NCBI RefSeq assembly: GCF_015832195.1
Contig: NW_024037374.1
Location: 5,061,331 to 5,125,330 of the forward strand
From: Motacilla alba alba
Lineage: Eukaryota; Chordata; Aves; Passeriformes; Motacillidae
Direction: 5' to 3'
Length of the DNA: 64,000 bases
Position numbers and translations under genes: made by a program
Notes under the pieces: model-generated
What the model saw: the letters and a program-made list of their open reading frames with translations, nothing else
Told to the model about the DNA's origin: nothing
Database searches by the model: none
Shown: positions 8,693 through 20,090 of the stretch, in pieces
Layout: each line of letters starts with the position of its first letter
Numbering within the stretch: the first letter of the stretch is position 1

Positions 8693-9618
8693 TGTTATAA
8701 ACGTAATTGCCAATTACGCCAGATCAATAATTTGCGAGAGTCAAATTATTATAAAATAACAAAGTATAAAATTTATTTCGCGTTCGAATTCACAATTTAA
8801 GCCAGCCACGAAGTGAAACAGACAGAGTCAAGCTGGGGACTTTGGCTCTGGGTGACACACGTACGCAGCTCTGAGCCGCTGTCGCGTCAGAGAGGTAGTG
8901 GCACACCATGTCCATGTCCGAGCCCAGTTTTTATACTCTTTTTCTAGCTGGAGGCAAGGATGTCCTTTGTCCTTTTCATAATCAAGTGAGTTTCCAAAGC
9001 TTCTCCGGTCCAGGGATAATACTATGAGATAGAAGACAGTCCAGTTCTCGACGTCTTGGGAATAATTCATAGGTTTCTTGTCTTCTGCTAGATGAGTCTT
9101 TAAGGAGCACGTTTACAATACACAAACCAGCGTTTGGGAAGTTACACAAGTTAAACAGGTAGTATTTTACATGTTAACAGATTTCCCCGAAACAGACTAT
9201 AGACTAAGTGAATTATCATAAAATATGCTGTCTCTCCAGCTATCTGTGGCCAGGTGTGCCGCTGATAGCTTATTCCTGACTTAGTTAAGATTTCCCAATT
9301 TCTGGGTTGCCTTCCTATTCTTCACATGTAAATGTGGCAAAACGACGTGTGGTATGTGTAAGACAACTGGTTTCCCAAGCCCTGAGAGCTACTATGTAAA
9401 CTTCATTCTTTAGCTTTGGTAACTAGCCTGGGCATGTTTCCTTCAGCAGTTTTTATATAGAGTTGTAAACTCTTAATAGTCTTAGACCTAAGACAGAGCT
9501 ATATTTTAGTACATTTATAATTACTGTACTTATAATGACATTACATTCAGCATATTAACTGCATACTACGATTTTATCCCCCTATGAATTTTGACATATC
9601 TGTAACAATCTGGTAACA
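8693..9618 (-). mobile_element. 5' LTR of the class I provirus (926 bp)
   Basis: On the minus strand the ends are TGTTACCAG... (9618) and ...TTATAACA (8693), giving TGTTA/TAACA terminal inverted repeats. A TATAAAAA box lies near 8930 and an AATAAA near 8776. The primer site follows two bases later. There is no second LTR, so the provirus is 3'-truncated. An 80-codon frame (8828-9070) spans the TATA region and is also open in the sister LTR, but I do not claim it as a gene. Confidence 0.85.
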
Positions 9619-10384
9619 TCCCGCCCTTTGAGGCTTGTGAAGCTTCTCTTCTCTTCAAGTCTTCCTAAGCCTCACATCAGTGTCTGCTGGAATTAAATCC
9701 CCCTCCCCATCCCACAGCAACCCTGCCTTTCCCTCCTCCAGCCTTGGTCTCCAGCACAGCCATGGAGGCTCTTTGGGCTCTTGACTGCTCCTGCAGCCAC
9801 CAAGGGCAGCTGAGCTCTGCCTTTGGCACAGTCAGCCCTGCCCAGCACAGGCCATGCTCAGCAATTGCTTGTGTGTGCCCGGCCTTGCTGCCAGCCCCGG
9901 CAGCGGCTGCGTGGCCCCTTTGTGGCCCTGTGCTGGCCCAGCCATGGTGCCCCAGCCCCTGGGCAGGCCCAGCCCAGGCCAGGAGCATTGCGACTGGGAA
10001 CGGCTCCTGTGTCGTGGTGCCCACAGCAGCCTTGGGGCTCTGTGCCCCATGGCCTCCCTGCTGGGCAGCCTCTGCCAGCTCCTGCAGAGCCCCTGGCACC
10101 TGTGGGGCTGCACAGACAGCCCTGCCCCGGGCTCTGCCGGCCTCTGGGCCAGCAGAGAGGCAGCCAGGGCTGGCCATGGCCAGGAACAGGCCCTGAGCCC
10201 CGCAGGAGGATGGAGCTGGGCCACAGCCAAGCTCACCTCCTAAAGCACTCTGAATAGATATGAAAATCAAGACCCTTCATGGCTGAAAACCAATAACACT
10301 TTGTGCCCGACACCTCTCCACCATTTCCCTCGTCTAACTCCTGGAATTCCTATGGATGAGGAATTGTGTGGCGAGCACAACCCA
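9619..10384. other. GC-rich non-coding stretch
   Basis: No gene is recognised. The sequence is rich in CAGCC/GGCTG words and gives long chance frames on both strands. It is mirrored at 37391-38144 with scattered differences that do not favour any frame. Confidence 0.6.
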
Positions 10385-10690
10385 GGCAGTGATTCTTCCC
10401 CTCTACGTGGCACTGCTTGGACTGCACCTTGAGTGCTGTGTCGAGATAGTTCTGGGCACATCAATTTAGGAAGGCCATGGAGGGGCTGGAGCGTGTCCAG
10501 AGAAGGGCAACAAGGCTGGTGAGGGGTCTGGAACACAAGTGTTGTGAGGAGTGGCTGAGGGAGATGGGGATGTTTATCCTGGAGAAGAGGAGGCTCAGGG
10601 AGACAAGGTGGTGTCAGGGCACATGTTGGACTTGATGATCTCCAAGGTCTTTTCCAGCCTTGCTGATTCTGTGACTCTCTGGAACCACCC
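10385..10690 (+). mobile_element. CR1 fragment, 3' region
   Basis: The sense-strand CR1 coding end and 3' UTR are recognisable: GAGCGTGTCCAGAGAAGGGC, GAGGGGTCTGGAACAC, and the tail GGACTTGATGATCTCCAAGG followed by GATTCTGTGA. It is truncated at the 5' end. Counterparts are at 37085-37390 (minus) and 56619-57125 (plus), the latter with much more upstream CR1. Confidence 0.88.
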
Positions 10691-12190
10691 TTGGAGCAGT
10701 GGCAGGAGGAGCCCTGGGCCTCCTCTTCAGAAGCTCCAGCAGCCCAGGTCCCTCAGCTTCTCCTGCCAGCCCCAAAGCCCATCCTGTCAGTCCTGCAGAG
10801 CCTCTGCAGCCCCTCCTCATGGCCCAGAACAGGGAGCCCCACAGGCAGACACAGCAGCCCAGATGTGCCCCCTGGCCTGGGGTGCCTCTGGCAAGGGAGC
10901 AGCACGAGGCACTGCAGCAGCCTGCAGACAATTCCTGCAGCACTTGTAGGATGATCCTGCTCCCCAAGGGACGTTCCCATGGTGCCAAGTCAGGAACTGC
11001 AATGGGGAGTGGGGCCGGAGAGGAAAGGGCAAACAGGGATGGGCTGTTTGCAGGGGAGGGGACAGGGGTGGGCAATAGGAAGAAATCTGGATCAGGAAAG
11101 AGGAATGAAAGCAAAGGTGAAGCAAAGGAAATCCTTGGGGCTGTTTGGGGGTGGCTGCCAGGCAGCCCTGGCTCTGAGCAACAGCGTCTGCAGTGGGACA
11201 GGAAACTCCCAGCTCATGGGAACAAACGTTCTGGCTGACAGCAGAGGCCACGACAAAATGGAGTGGTTTCCCTGGTGTCCCCCAGCCCTTCCTGGCCCCA
11301 GGGGCTGATGGCATTTGTCCTCCCTCAGGTTCATGTCCCCACACCAACAGCATGGGGGTGCTCCCGCCTGCTGTGTGCAATGCAAACAGGGGCTCCTGAG
11401 CCAGTGCTGCCGTGCCTGTGCCTGCAAGGATGCAGCACCTCTGGGAGCTGGGGGAGAGGCCAGGGCTGCAGAGAGGGGATGTTGTTGGCAGCTCCATGAG
11501 GACGCTCTGGGACGCTGCCCTGGGCTGTCCAGCGCAGTGGGGATGGATCAGCCCCTGCTCTGCTGCTCCTTCCCGTCTGCCCCAGGGCCCTTGCAGAGCC
11601 CCAGCCATGCTGTTTGCCCCCAGCCTGCCCACGGCCACCCTGGGGCTGCTCACGGGGCTTTTCTGTGCTCAGCCTTGGCCTGGGCGTGTTCTTGAGAGAG
11701 CCTGGGCAAGGAGCCTGGAGCCCCCAGGCCTGGCCTGAGGCGTCAGCGCTGCCCCAGCAGTGCCCATGGCCTGTCCCTGCTGCAGCCCCGGCACTGCCAC
11801 CCCCAGCACTGTGCCCGGCCCCGAGAGCACTCAGGCCCTACAGCAACACCAGGGCCACCAGGGCAGTGGGGCAGGGCCACGGGAGCAGCGCTGGCAGCAC
11901 CAAGTGCTGCTGCTGCTGCTGGGCACAGCTGCTGTGCCAGCACTGATCTGCCCCCAGCTCTGCACACAGACATTGCTGCTGCAGCTCCAGAGAAGGGAAC
12001 AAGAGGGGCATCTCTGCTGAAAACTTTGCAGGGAGATCCTTTATTTCATTTAAAGCCACCAAGGGCACAGCTCCTCATTGACACAGTCTGTGGGTCACAG
12101 GAAAGTTGGAGAGAAACAAACAATGCCCTTGCATTGTGGACAATATTAAAAAAGCTAAACAATGAAAAAGAACCTCCAAAATGAAAACCA
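10691..12190. other. GC-rich stretch downstream of receptor gene 1
   Basis: No coding gene is recognised. It holds CAGCC-rich sequence and a CTGCTG run near 11900. It is conserved in mirror order at 35560-37080 and in direct order at 57126-58980, where a solo LTR has been added. Frames here are chance products of the base composition. Confidence 0.6.
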
Positions 12191-12212
12191 ACAAGTACTA
12201 TCAAAGATGACT

Positions 12213-12218
12213 TTTATT
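12213..12218 (-). terminator. Polyadenylation signal AATAAA of receptor gene 1
   Basis: AATAAA on the minus strand lies 31 bp after the stop codon. It is kept in the same place in the other two receptor copies. Confidence 0.6.
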
Positions 12219-12248
12219 ACAAGTGGTATGGAGAAATTGGAAACCAGT

Positions 12249-13181
12249 TTAGTATTTCTGAAAGCATTCAGTCATCAGTCTCCCCACTGCAGCCTTGATC
12301 TCCTGGTTCCTCAGGCTGTAGATGAGGGGGTTCAGGGCTGGAGGCACCACCGAGTACAGAACTGACAGGGCCAGATCCAGGGATGGGGAGGAGATGGAGG
12401 GGGGCTTCAGGTAAGCAAAGGCTGCAGTGCTGAGGAACAGGGAGACCACGGCCAGGTGAGGGAGGCAGGTGGAAAAGGCTTTGTGCCGTCCCTGCTCAGA
12501 GGGGATCCTCAGCACAGCCCTGAAGATCTGCACATAGGAGAAAACAATGAACACAAAACAACCAAAAGCTAAACAGATGCTAACAGCAAGAAGCCCCAAT
12601 TTTCTGAGGCTGGAGTGTGAGCAGGAGAGCTTGAGGACCTGTGGGATTTCACAGAAGAACTGGCCCAGGGCATTGCCCTGGCACAGGGGCAGGGAAAATG
12701 TATTGGCCGTGTGCATGAGAGCATTGAGAAAGCCACTGGCCCAGGCAGCTGCTGCCATGTGGGCACAAGCTCTGCTGCCCAGGAGGGTCCCGTAGTGCAG
12801 GGGTTTGCAGATGGACACGTAGCGGTCGTAGCACATGACAGTAAGGAGGGCAAGTTCTGATCCAAGGAAGAAGACAAGCATAAATAGCTGAACAGCACAT
12901 CCTGAGTAGGAGATGGTCCTTGTGTCCCAGAGGGAATTGTGCATGGCTTTGGGGACAGTGGTGCAGATGGAGCCCAGGTCAGTGAGGGCCAGGTTGAGCA
13001 GGAAGAAGAACATGGGCGTGTGCAGGTGGTGGCCGCAGGCTACGGCGCTGATGATGAGGCCGTTGCCCAGGAGGGCAGCCAGGGAGATGCCGAGGAAGAG
13101 GCAGAAGTGCAGGAGCTGCAGCTGCCGCGTGTCTGCCAATGCCAGCAGGAGGAAGTGGCTGATGGAGCTGCTGTTGGACAT
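12249..13181 (-). CDS. Olfactory receptor 1, OR14-like (gamma-c)
   Basis: This is an odorant-sensing G-protein-coupled receptor of 310 residues, the usual length, with no introns in the coding part. Signature motifs are all present: NSS glycosylation site (3-5), GN in helix 1 (39-40), PMFFFLLNLALTD (56-68), MCYDRYVSICKPLHY at the end of helix 3 (116-130), SY in helix 5 (215-216), KAFSTCLPHL (234-243) and PPALNPLIYSLRN in helix 7 (280-292). C95 and C177 fit the conserved extracellular disulphide. Its ligand is unknown. It would act in the plasma membrane of olfactory neurons. It differs from receptor 2 at nine residues and from receptor 3 at 24. The start is the first ATG after a kept splice acceptor at 13205-13206. 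Confidence 0.95.
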   Translation of the reverse strand: MSNSSSISHFLLLALADTRQLQLLHFCLFLGISLAALLGNGLIISAVACGHHLHTPMFFFLLNLALTDLGSICTTVPKAMHNSLWDTRTISYSGCAVQLFMLVFFLGSELALLTVMCYDRYVSICKPLHYGTLLGSRACAHMAAAAWASGFLNALMHTANTFSLPLCQGNALGQFFCEIPQVLKLSCSHSSLRKLGLLAVSICLAFGCFVFIVFSYVQIFRAVLRIPSEQGRHKAFSTCLPHLAVVSLFLSTAAFAYLKPPSISSPSLDLALSVLYSVVPPALNPLIYSLRNQEIKAAVGRLMTECFQKY

Positions 13182-13204
13182 TTGCTGTCTCTGGCCACGG
13201 GGAG

Positions 13205-13222
13205 CTGTTCAAGAATGACACA
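13205..13222 (-). promoter_or_regulatory. Splice acceptor upstream of receptor gene 1
   Basis: On the minus strand a pyrimidine-containing tract ends TTCTTGAACAG, 23 bases before the ATG. Receptor genes usually have an intron in the 5' UTR, and this site fits. The same acceptor occurs at 34544-34545 and 59976-59977. Confidence 0.6.
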
Positions 13223-15475
13223 GTGACAAGTCAGGGGAGACTTTCCTGAGCAATGTCCAAGCCCTTTCCTCCAGCCCTGCCCCTGCCACTCTGTGCCACC
13301 CAATTTTCCTTCTCTCTGAGCCCTTCTTTCAGCCCCTTGCCTGGAGCTCTGCTGGGATCTGGCCCCGTTGCTGTGACGAGCAGGGGCTCTGCCCATGGGC
13401 ACCGACAGGTCAGCTCTGCTCTGCAGCCGTGGGGTCATTGGAATGGGGACAGGGGCCAGTCCTGGGGTTGGATTCCATCAGCCCAAACTGCTCCTGAGGC
13501 CAAGGAGCTGGGAAGCACCTCCTGTCCCAGGGCTAGTGAGCCATGATGGCCAAAGGCAGTTTGAGAGGGTTTCGTGCTGTGCCCAGGGAGATCAGAGAGA
13601 ACTGTGCAATGCAAGAGCCTTGGCTGTAACTCAGTGAAGGGGGAGGGCAGCTGCCCTGTCACTCCATCTGTTCCCGGCTGCCCTTTTCTGAGTCCCTGTG
13701 TTCCCCTGGAAATCAGCCTGGCACAGCTGAGAGCACAGGGACCCACAGCAGAGCAAACTGGCTCAGCCTGGCTCAGAGTCTCAGCCCCACTCTGGCTAAG
13801 GACACTCCTGTCCCCCAGTGTCCCCTGGAGGCAGCTCACAGCTTGGATGGCATCCTGGGGACACACCAAGGCTCCTGTCCATGGCACTGCTTGAGGAGAG
13901 TCGGCTCATTGCCAGCCCCCCAGGCTGCCCTGCCCAGAGCTCCCCGGGCACAGGGAGCTGGGACACCCCATTGCTGTGCCCAGCTGCACAGGAGGAGCCC
14001 AAGGGCTGGGCCTGACCCTGCAGCTGGAGCTGCCATTCCAGAGAGCCCCTCAGCAATGCCAGCAGCACCTGGGCAAGGCAAGGAGAGAGAGAGCCAGACC
14101 TGAGGAAAAGCCTTTCCCTGCCCAGCCCTGCCCAGCCCCTGCCAGGCAGCACCAGGGCAGGACAGTGGCCCTCAGGCCCTGGTCATCAGGGAATGGGCAC
14201 ATGGCCGGAGAGATGCCCTTCATCTCTGGAGCTGCTCTGCCGGCCCAGGAGGGACTGAGGGCCCCGAGCCCCGGGCTGAGGGCTGTGCTGGCTGGGAGGG
14301 GACACAAGAGCTGTGCTGCTCGGGGCAGTGTCTGCCCTGCAGGGCAGGGCCGGCAGGTGCCACATCTGCCCTGCAGCAGGGCTTTCCTCAGCACTGCCTC
14401 CCTCCCTCCCTGCCCACGGCTCTGCTGCTGGAGCTGTCCCAGCCCCAGCTGCTCCTGTGGCCCCGGGCTCCTTCCCTGCCAGAGCTGCCAGAGCCCAGCC
14501 CAGCCCCTGGGCCAGCTCTGCCCTGCAGCTGCTCGGCCCTGCAGGGATTAAAGAACAGCTCCCCCAGCCTGGGCACCATGGAAAGGTGATGCTGCATGGA
14601 TCTGGAGGCTGGGCAGGTGCAGGCACTTGCTGAGGTGCCCAGAACCCTCAGGGTGATGGTCTAAGAGCCTCAGCCCCTGCCCTGCCCTGCACAGCTGAGT
14701 TTTCTATTGCCACCAAGCTGAGCCAGGGAAAAGTGGGAGCACAGATTCAGGAAAGCAGAGACCCAAGCAGGAAACTCCTGCCGTGAACAAGTTCTTGAGA
14801 AGTCCCCTCAGAAATGAGCTGGAGCTCTGAGCAGCCCTGGCGCATGCAGCAACTTCTCCACAGCAGCAGGACCTGCCCTGGCAGGAGTCACTCCTTGCAC
14901 CCACAGCTCCCCTGCAGCATCCATGGGGAGCTGCCAGGCAGGCTGAGAGCTGTCCCTGGCAGGTGGCACATGCCCTGGGCTGGCCAAGAGCCCTGAGGGC
15001 TGCAGGAGCTGCTCTGCAGGACAGCCCTGGGCAGCCCTGGCTGCAGCCCCAGCTTCACCCCCTGCAGCCGTCCCTGGCAGCAGGAGCCGTCCTGCCCTGT
15101 CCCTCTGACGGTGCCCAGGGCAGCCCCGCTCTGCAGCACATCCTCCCCCAAAGCAGCAACGGCAGCAGAGCCATCCTTACAGTCACATCAGTGCTGTCCT
15201 GGGTCAGCTTCAGCAGATCCCTGCAGCCAGAGACTGACTGTGCCAGAAGTGCTGAAGATTTCTCCATTGATGATCTCAGAATTGTCCTTGCAGGTGCTTT
15301 GAGCTTCTGTCTTCTCCACTGCTCTCAGGTACCTGCAGGCAGTGCCCTCAGCCCTGCTGGGCTGGGAGAGGAGCTGCTCCTCAGGAGAAATGTCTTTTTG
15401 AAGCTCTGCTTGATAGCCAGGAGCTGCCTCTGTGCCAGGAGCCTGGCCCAAGCTCATCAGCACAAAAACAGCACA
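13223..15475. other. GC-rich stretch upstream of receptor gene 1
   Basis: No gene is recognised. It probably holds the 5' UTR intron and promoter of the receptor, but I cannot place a promoter. The sequence is kept in mirror order at 32280-34540 and in direct order at 60000-62260. Many long frames are present on both strands, with differences that ignore codon position. Confidence 0.55.
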
Positions 15476-15690
15476 AGGATTTTAATGAGCCTCTTGGGGA
15501 TTTGGTGTTGTTTACATCAGACTCAGTCCCTGAGAGAGTCTTCAAAAAACTTCTCAAGAACTCCAAGTCAGATTGAAACTTCAAAGTTCCTTGAAGTTTA
15601 ATAAGTCCCTCTGAGAAAGTGTCCCCAGGTTCCAGGTAGAGCAGAACACCGGAGGCAGTGATGACAGCTGGGGACAAACAAGGCCAAAAA
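15476..15690. repeat. Dispersed repeat next to the 185-bp array
   Basis: The block holds GACTGAGTCTGATGTAAACA (minus strand), CTTCAAGGAACTTTG and GATGACAGCTGGGGACAAAC. It occurs again at 25150-25330 (in B), 32060-32280, 50820-51040 and 62260-62460, so it is older than the unit duplications. Confidence 0.7.
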
Positions 15691-16600
15691 GCTTTCATCC
15701 CCAGGAAATCCTTGGATATACAGAATTTGGGAGGAGAAATCTCAATTTTGACTATGGACACCTTAATGAGAAGGACGGTTCTTTTCCATTGCAAGGAAAA
15801 CACTGAGCCCCAGTGTTTCAAAACCAGGTGAGAGGCAGCCCCCAAGAGGCCAAGGGCAGCCAGACCTGTCTGTCCTGGCAGCTTTCACTTGGGAGCAATC
15901 CTTGGATGAAGGGAGTTTTGGAGGTGGAATCCACATTTGGCCGTGAGCACCTGATCAAGATAGATGGTTTTTTCCAGAGGAAAGAGAAGTGCAAAGCCCA
16001 AGTTTTTTGGAAGAAGATGAGAGGTGGCCACCATAGGCCAAACCAGTTAGACCTGTCTCTCCTGACACCTTTTCTGGGGGCGATCCTTGGACATAGGGAT
16101 TTCTGGAGGTGGAATCGCAATTCTGGTTGTGGGTGCCTGGAATGGAAGAAGAGTTCTTTCCGTTAGGAAAGCACAGAGCCCCAGTGTTTCAAAGGCAGAT
16201 GAGAAACAGCCCTCAGGAAACCAAGGCCAGCCAGACTTGTCTCCCCTGGCAGCTTTTGTCTGGGATATATCCTTGGAATTCTGGAGGTGGATTCCCAAAT
16301 TTGCCATGGGGACCTGGATCTGAAAGGTGCTTTTTTTCCCATAAGAAAAAAAAGCACATGGTCCCGGTGTTTCAAAGGCAGATAAGAGGTGGCTCCTGGC
16401 TGGCTTGGCCACCCAGATCTGTCTGGATTTCATTTGGGAACAATCTTTGCATATATAGAAATTTGGAGAACGATCCCAATTTCAGGCCATGGGCCCCTGG
16501 AGGAGAAGGACAGTTCTCTCCCATAGGAAGGAAAGCCCAGAGCCCCAATGTTCCAGGGGCTGATGAGCAGTGGCCCTCAACATGCCAAGGTCAGCTGGAC
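15690..16600 (+). repeat. 185-bp satellite array, about five monomers
   Basis: Anchors of the form GAATTxTGGAGGTGGAATCC recur at about 15723, 15913, 16098, 16276 and 16458, a period of 178-190 bp. Each monomer holds CAGAGCCCCAGTGTTTCA, CCAGACCTGTCT and GGCAGCTTTTGTCTGGGA. It is not coding. Equivalent arrays are at 21490-22335, 31180-32060, 41995-42270, 42780-44180, 53690-53955 and 62450-63320. Confidence 0.88.
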
Positions 16601-16654
16601 CTGTCAGGTAGCCCCCAGAAGGCCAAGCCAGTCAAACAGTCAAGACCTGTTCCC

Positions 16655-17255
16655 TGTCCCCTTGGTTCCATGTGGCCCCACAGTGTCACAATGGACACTT
16701 GGTTCCACGAGTCCCTGTAGCGTGACAGTGTTCTCCTTGTCACAATATTCTCCTTGCTTCTGTAGAGTCACAATGGCCCCTTGCTTCTAGAAGGTCTTGA
16801 AATCTCACAACCTCCCCTTGGCTCCATGCAGCCTCACTGTGTCACAATGGTGTCCTTGATTCCATGAGGCACCAGAGTGTCACAATGGTCTCCATGATTC
16901 CATGAGGCACCAGAGTGTCACAAGGGTCTCCATGATTCCATGAGGCACCAGAGTGTCACAAGGGTCTCCATGATTCCATGAGACACCAGAGTGTCACAAG
17001 GGTCTCCTTGATTCCATGAGGCACCAGAGTGTCACAAGGATCTCCATGATTCCATGAGGCACCAGAGTGTCACAAGGGTCTCCTTGATTCCACGAGGTTC
17101 CATGGTGTCTCCATGGTGTCCTTGGATCTGCAGTGCCACAATGGCCCCTTGGTTCCATGACTTTCTCCACTGTCAACAATGGATTCTTTGTTCCAATGGG
17201 GCCTTGATGTGTCACAACAGCTCCTTGGTTCCGTGACATTCCATAGTGTCATGCA
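16655..17255 (+). repeat. 37/38-bp minisatellite array
   Basis: The monomers have the form GTGTCACAATGGxCxCC followed by TTGGTTCCATGAGGC. The part 16860-17100 is a nearly uniform 38-bp subfamily (GATTCCATGAGGCACCAGAG), while the rest is degenerate. The array always lies beside the 185-bp array. Confidence 0.9.
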
Positions 17256-17776
17256 TGGAAAATCACACTGTGAAAAGCCAGTGTCCATAAAGGAGACACA
17301 GGAGTCCTGCAACTTTATTCCAACAAAGGGAAAGAGTCCACCAGGGCACACGCCCACGGGGTTTTCTCCCTCGAGGTTCTGGAGGGTGCAGCCTCCTTCT
17401 ATCCAAACTCCAGGCTGCATGTTGCCCTCTTCCTTTCCCCATTGGCCCAGGTACGAGGAAGGTTCAGCCTTCCCAAACCGCCTGTCACATATTCCCCTCC
17501 AGAACCTGTGATTTTACCCCAGAGTTCATAAACTCAAGCTGGTGCAGACCCACGTTTCTGTTTCAGGAGCCAAGCTGTCTGGGCTCTGTAATAAAGTTAA
17601 TGGAGACATTAAAACCCATTTCAATGACGTTAACACCAAAACCTTCACCCATTGAATTGTCTGTAATGAATCTTCCCTATCAGTCACAAGGGACTCCTCA
17701 TTTCCATGAGTCCTCACAGTGTCACAAGGGCCTGCTTGGTTCCATGAGGTTCCCCAGTGTCACCATGGTGTCCTTG
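17256..17776. other. Unassigned sequence between minisatellite and solo LTR
   Basis: It reads like the end of an LTR on the minus strand, with AATAAAG-like words and a CT-rich end near 17360-17400, but the ends are not clear. It is present in units 3 (44900-45416) and 4 (63850 on) and missing from unit 2. A minisatellite trace lies at 17700-17775. Confidence 0.45.
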
Positions 17777-17781
17777 GACCC

Positions 17782-18437
17782 TGTCTTGGTTTGGAAAGAC
17801 AGGTGTCTGCTAAGGAAGGCAGGAGCCTCCCCTGAAATGGAAAAATGTAAACCCCCTCCCTCTTGATTGCTATAAATTTGAAATTAAGGGGCTCTCAGGC
17901 AAAAATATGGGAGCATGAAATAACAGTTCTTTATTAGGGAGGAAAATAAAAAGATAAAATAAACAATGCAGTAAACCAAAACAACACGGACTGAGTCAGA
18001 ACACAACCTGACACCCTGTGGGTCAGGGTGTTGGGAGCAGTCCAATTGGAATTGTGGCTGCAGTCCTCCTGGAGTAGCAGGTGTGGTTCTGTTGGAGCAG
18101 GGATGCTGTAGAAAAGGGTGGAGTCTTCCTCTGCAGATCCAGTGGAAGAGGCAGCTGTTCCTCTGGGAATCCTGTGGAGACGCTGTGTGGTATTTCCAGA
18201 AACTCAAGATGATATCCAGGTAGGAATGCTGGGCTCCTCCCTCTGGGCAGAGCATCTCACAATGGGACGCTGTAGCTCTTGTGGGTCATGCAGTGACATT
18301 CAATAGCCTGTTATCAGCAGATGTCCCCCTGGAGGAAGGATTGCTTGTGGAAGAGATAAGGAAAACTTCCCACTGAACAGAAGACAACTGCCATCCAGAT
18401 GGCAAATGGAATACATCTTGCCTTGCAATCCGGGACA
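17782..18437 (-). mobile_element. Solo LTR, ERVL type, with 5-bp target duplication
   Basis: On the plus strand it runs from TGTCTTGGTTTGG to AATCCGGGACA, with GACCC on both sides (17777-17781 and 18438-18442). A 5-bp duplication and AATAAAGAACTG on the minus strand fit an ERVL-class LTR read on the minus strand. I recognise the sequence as a common songbird LTR. The copy in unit 3 (45422-46076) is full-length. The one in unit 2 is cut. Confidence 0.85.
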
Positions 18438-18442
18438 GACCC

Positions 18443-20090
18443 GCATGGTCACAAGTCACCCACAGTTCCATGAGGTTCCCTAGTGTCACCATGGTCGCTG
18501 TCACAGGCTGGGTGAGATCAATGTCCCGAGACACCTTGGGATGAGCTGTCAGTCAGTCACACAGTGGGAACAGCGCTGACCCAGCCCTGATTGCCCGAGC
18601 CATCAGAAGTCCCACCTGGGGGGAGGCCCACAAAGGCCCAGGGGCTTAAAAACACAGAGCAGGGTCTGGACCCTGTCTGTTCATTCAGGAGTTTTGAACT
18701 CACGCCCATGCTGGAACCCTTGCAGTTGTAGCAATAAGTGTGTCTGTCTATATCTCTTCTGTCTTTCTGTCTCTCTCGCTTTCTGCTCTTTTTAATCCTC
18801 TTTACCTGGAACATTTTTGGGTAACTTAACACCTTAAGGATTTAAAGGTTGTCAGGTTAAATGAGCTAACTGGGTCATTCCCTGGTATGGACTCTGCCTT
18901 CTCCTGGGGTGTGTGTCTCAAACAGAGACACTGGAACCCCAGCAGCTGGGAGCCATATCAGTGTCTATTTCTATAGAGCTTCTCTCTTTCTGTCGCTCTC
19001 TCTTTGCTCTCCTTCTAATGCTCTTTCTATGGAACATTTTTGGGTACCTGAACAACTGAAGTGTTTAAAGGTTTCCAGGTTAAATGGGCCAAGTTAATGA
19101 AGTTACTGCTATGATAAGTGCTTTGTGTTGGATTGGATGTTGGATTAAATCCTTTTGCAAAGTTCCTTGGCTTTTTGTACTTTGCCAGTAAAATTTTGTG
19201 CCATTCTGACTTCTTGAGAATATCTGGTTGGTGTTTCTCCTGTGCACCAAACTCAAGCAAAGGAGCCTGTGATAAATAGGTGTGATTCATGCTGACAACA
19301 TTGAAACAATAATTAATTTTGATACAATAATTAATATTTGGAAATAATAAAACAGTTAAAGGTGTAATGCCAAGAAAGAGGAAGCGTTCTCCCCTGCTTT
19401 TTCCTGCAGATGTTTAGAACAGGAAGAAGCAAGAGATAACTATTAGTAAATTTACCTGGAAGAGAGGAGAATTTGGTTGAACACCAGGAAAATCTTCATT
19501 ATATGAGATTTATTGCTTTAACATTGGAACATAATATTGGCTTATATTATGTTAGCTTTGGCTTATACTATAGCAGCTTGGTGTGCATGTGTAATCCAAA
19601 AGTTGAAATAAAGGACACAAGGAAGAAGAGAGACCTTCCTCCAAGATGACCCCAAAGAGTGGTGCGACCCCCTAAAAGGATGGTGGAGCATGCGTGATGA
19701 AGGTGATGATGAGGGCAGAGATACAAGTGTGACAAATTGAAAATGGGAGAAGATGGTGATGACACACAGCATAAAAGGGGAATTTTGGCTAGACAAGCTT
19801 GTATGTGAGATGGCAGGGCCCAAAAGCCCTGCGCTCCGTACCCTGCGCGTACCCCAGGCTTTTTTGTTTTGTTTTGTTTTGTTTGCTTATGTGCTATTAT
19901 CAGAACCAAATTAACCCTTATTTTAACCAAATTATATTGTCAAAATTTTGAGTGCATTCAATTTTATATATATTAAGCTACTTTAAAAAAATTGCTGTTA
20001 CATTTAATTTTGTTTGGTTTTTTTTGATTGGGAAAGATGGGCAAATATAACAAGCCTTTGGTTGCCCCCAGCATTTGAGTGTTCTGGGGT
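18443..20090. other. LTR-like and AT-rich sequence, no gene
   Basis: Between 18640 and 18840 there is a TTAAAAACA box and a T/C-rich tract. The part 18730-18860 is repeated in diverged form at 18955-19090, an old tandem duplication. A second possible LTR fragment around 19560-19850 has a CATAAAAGG box. A TTTTG microsatellite lies at 19858-19885. All are shared with units 2 and 3. No frame is credible. Confidence 0.5.
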
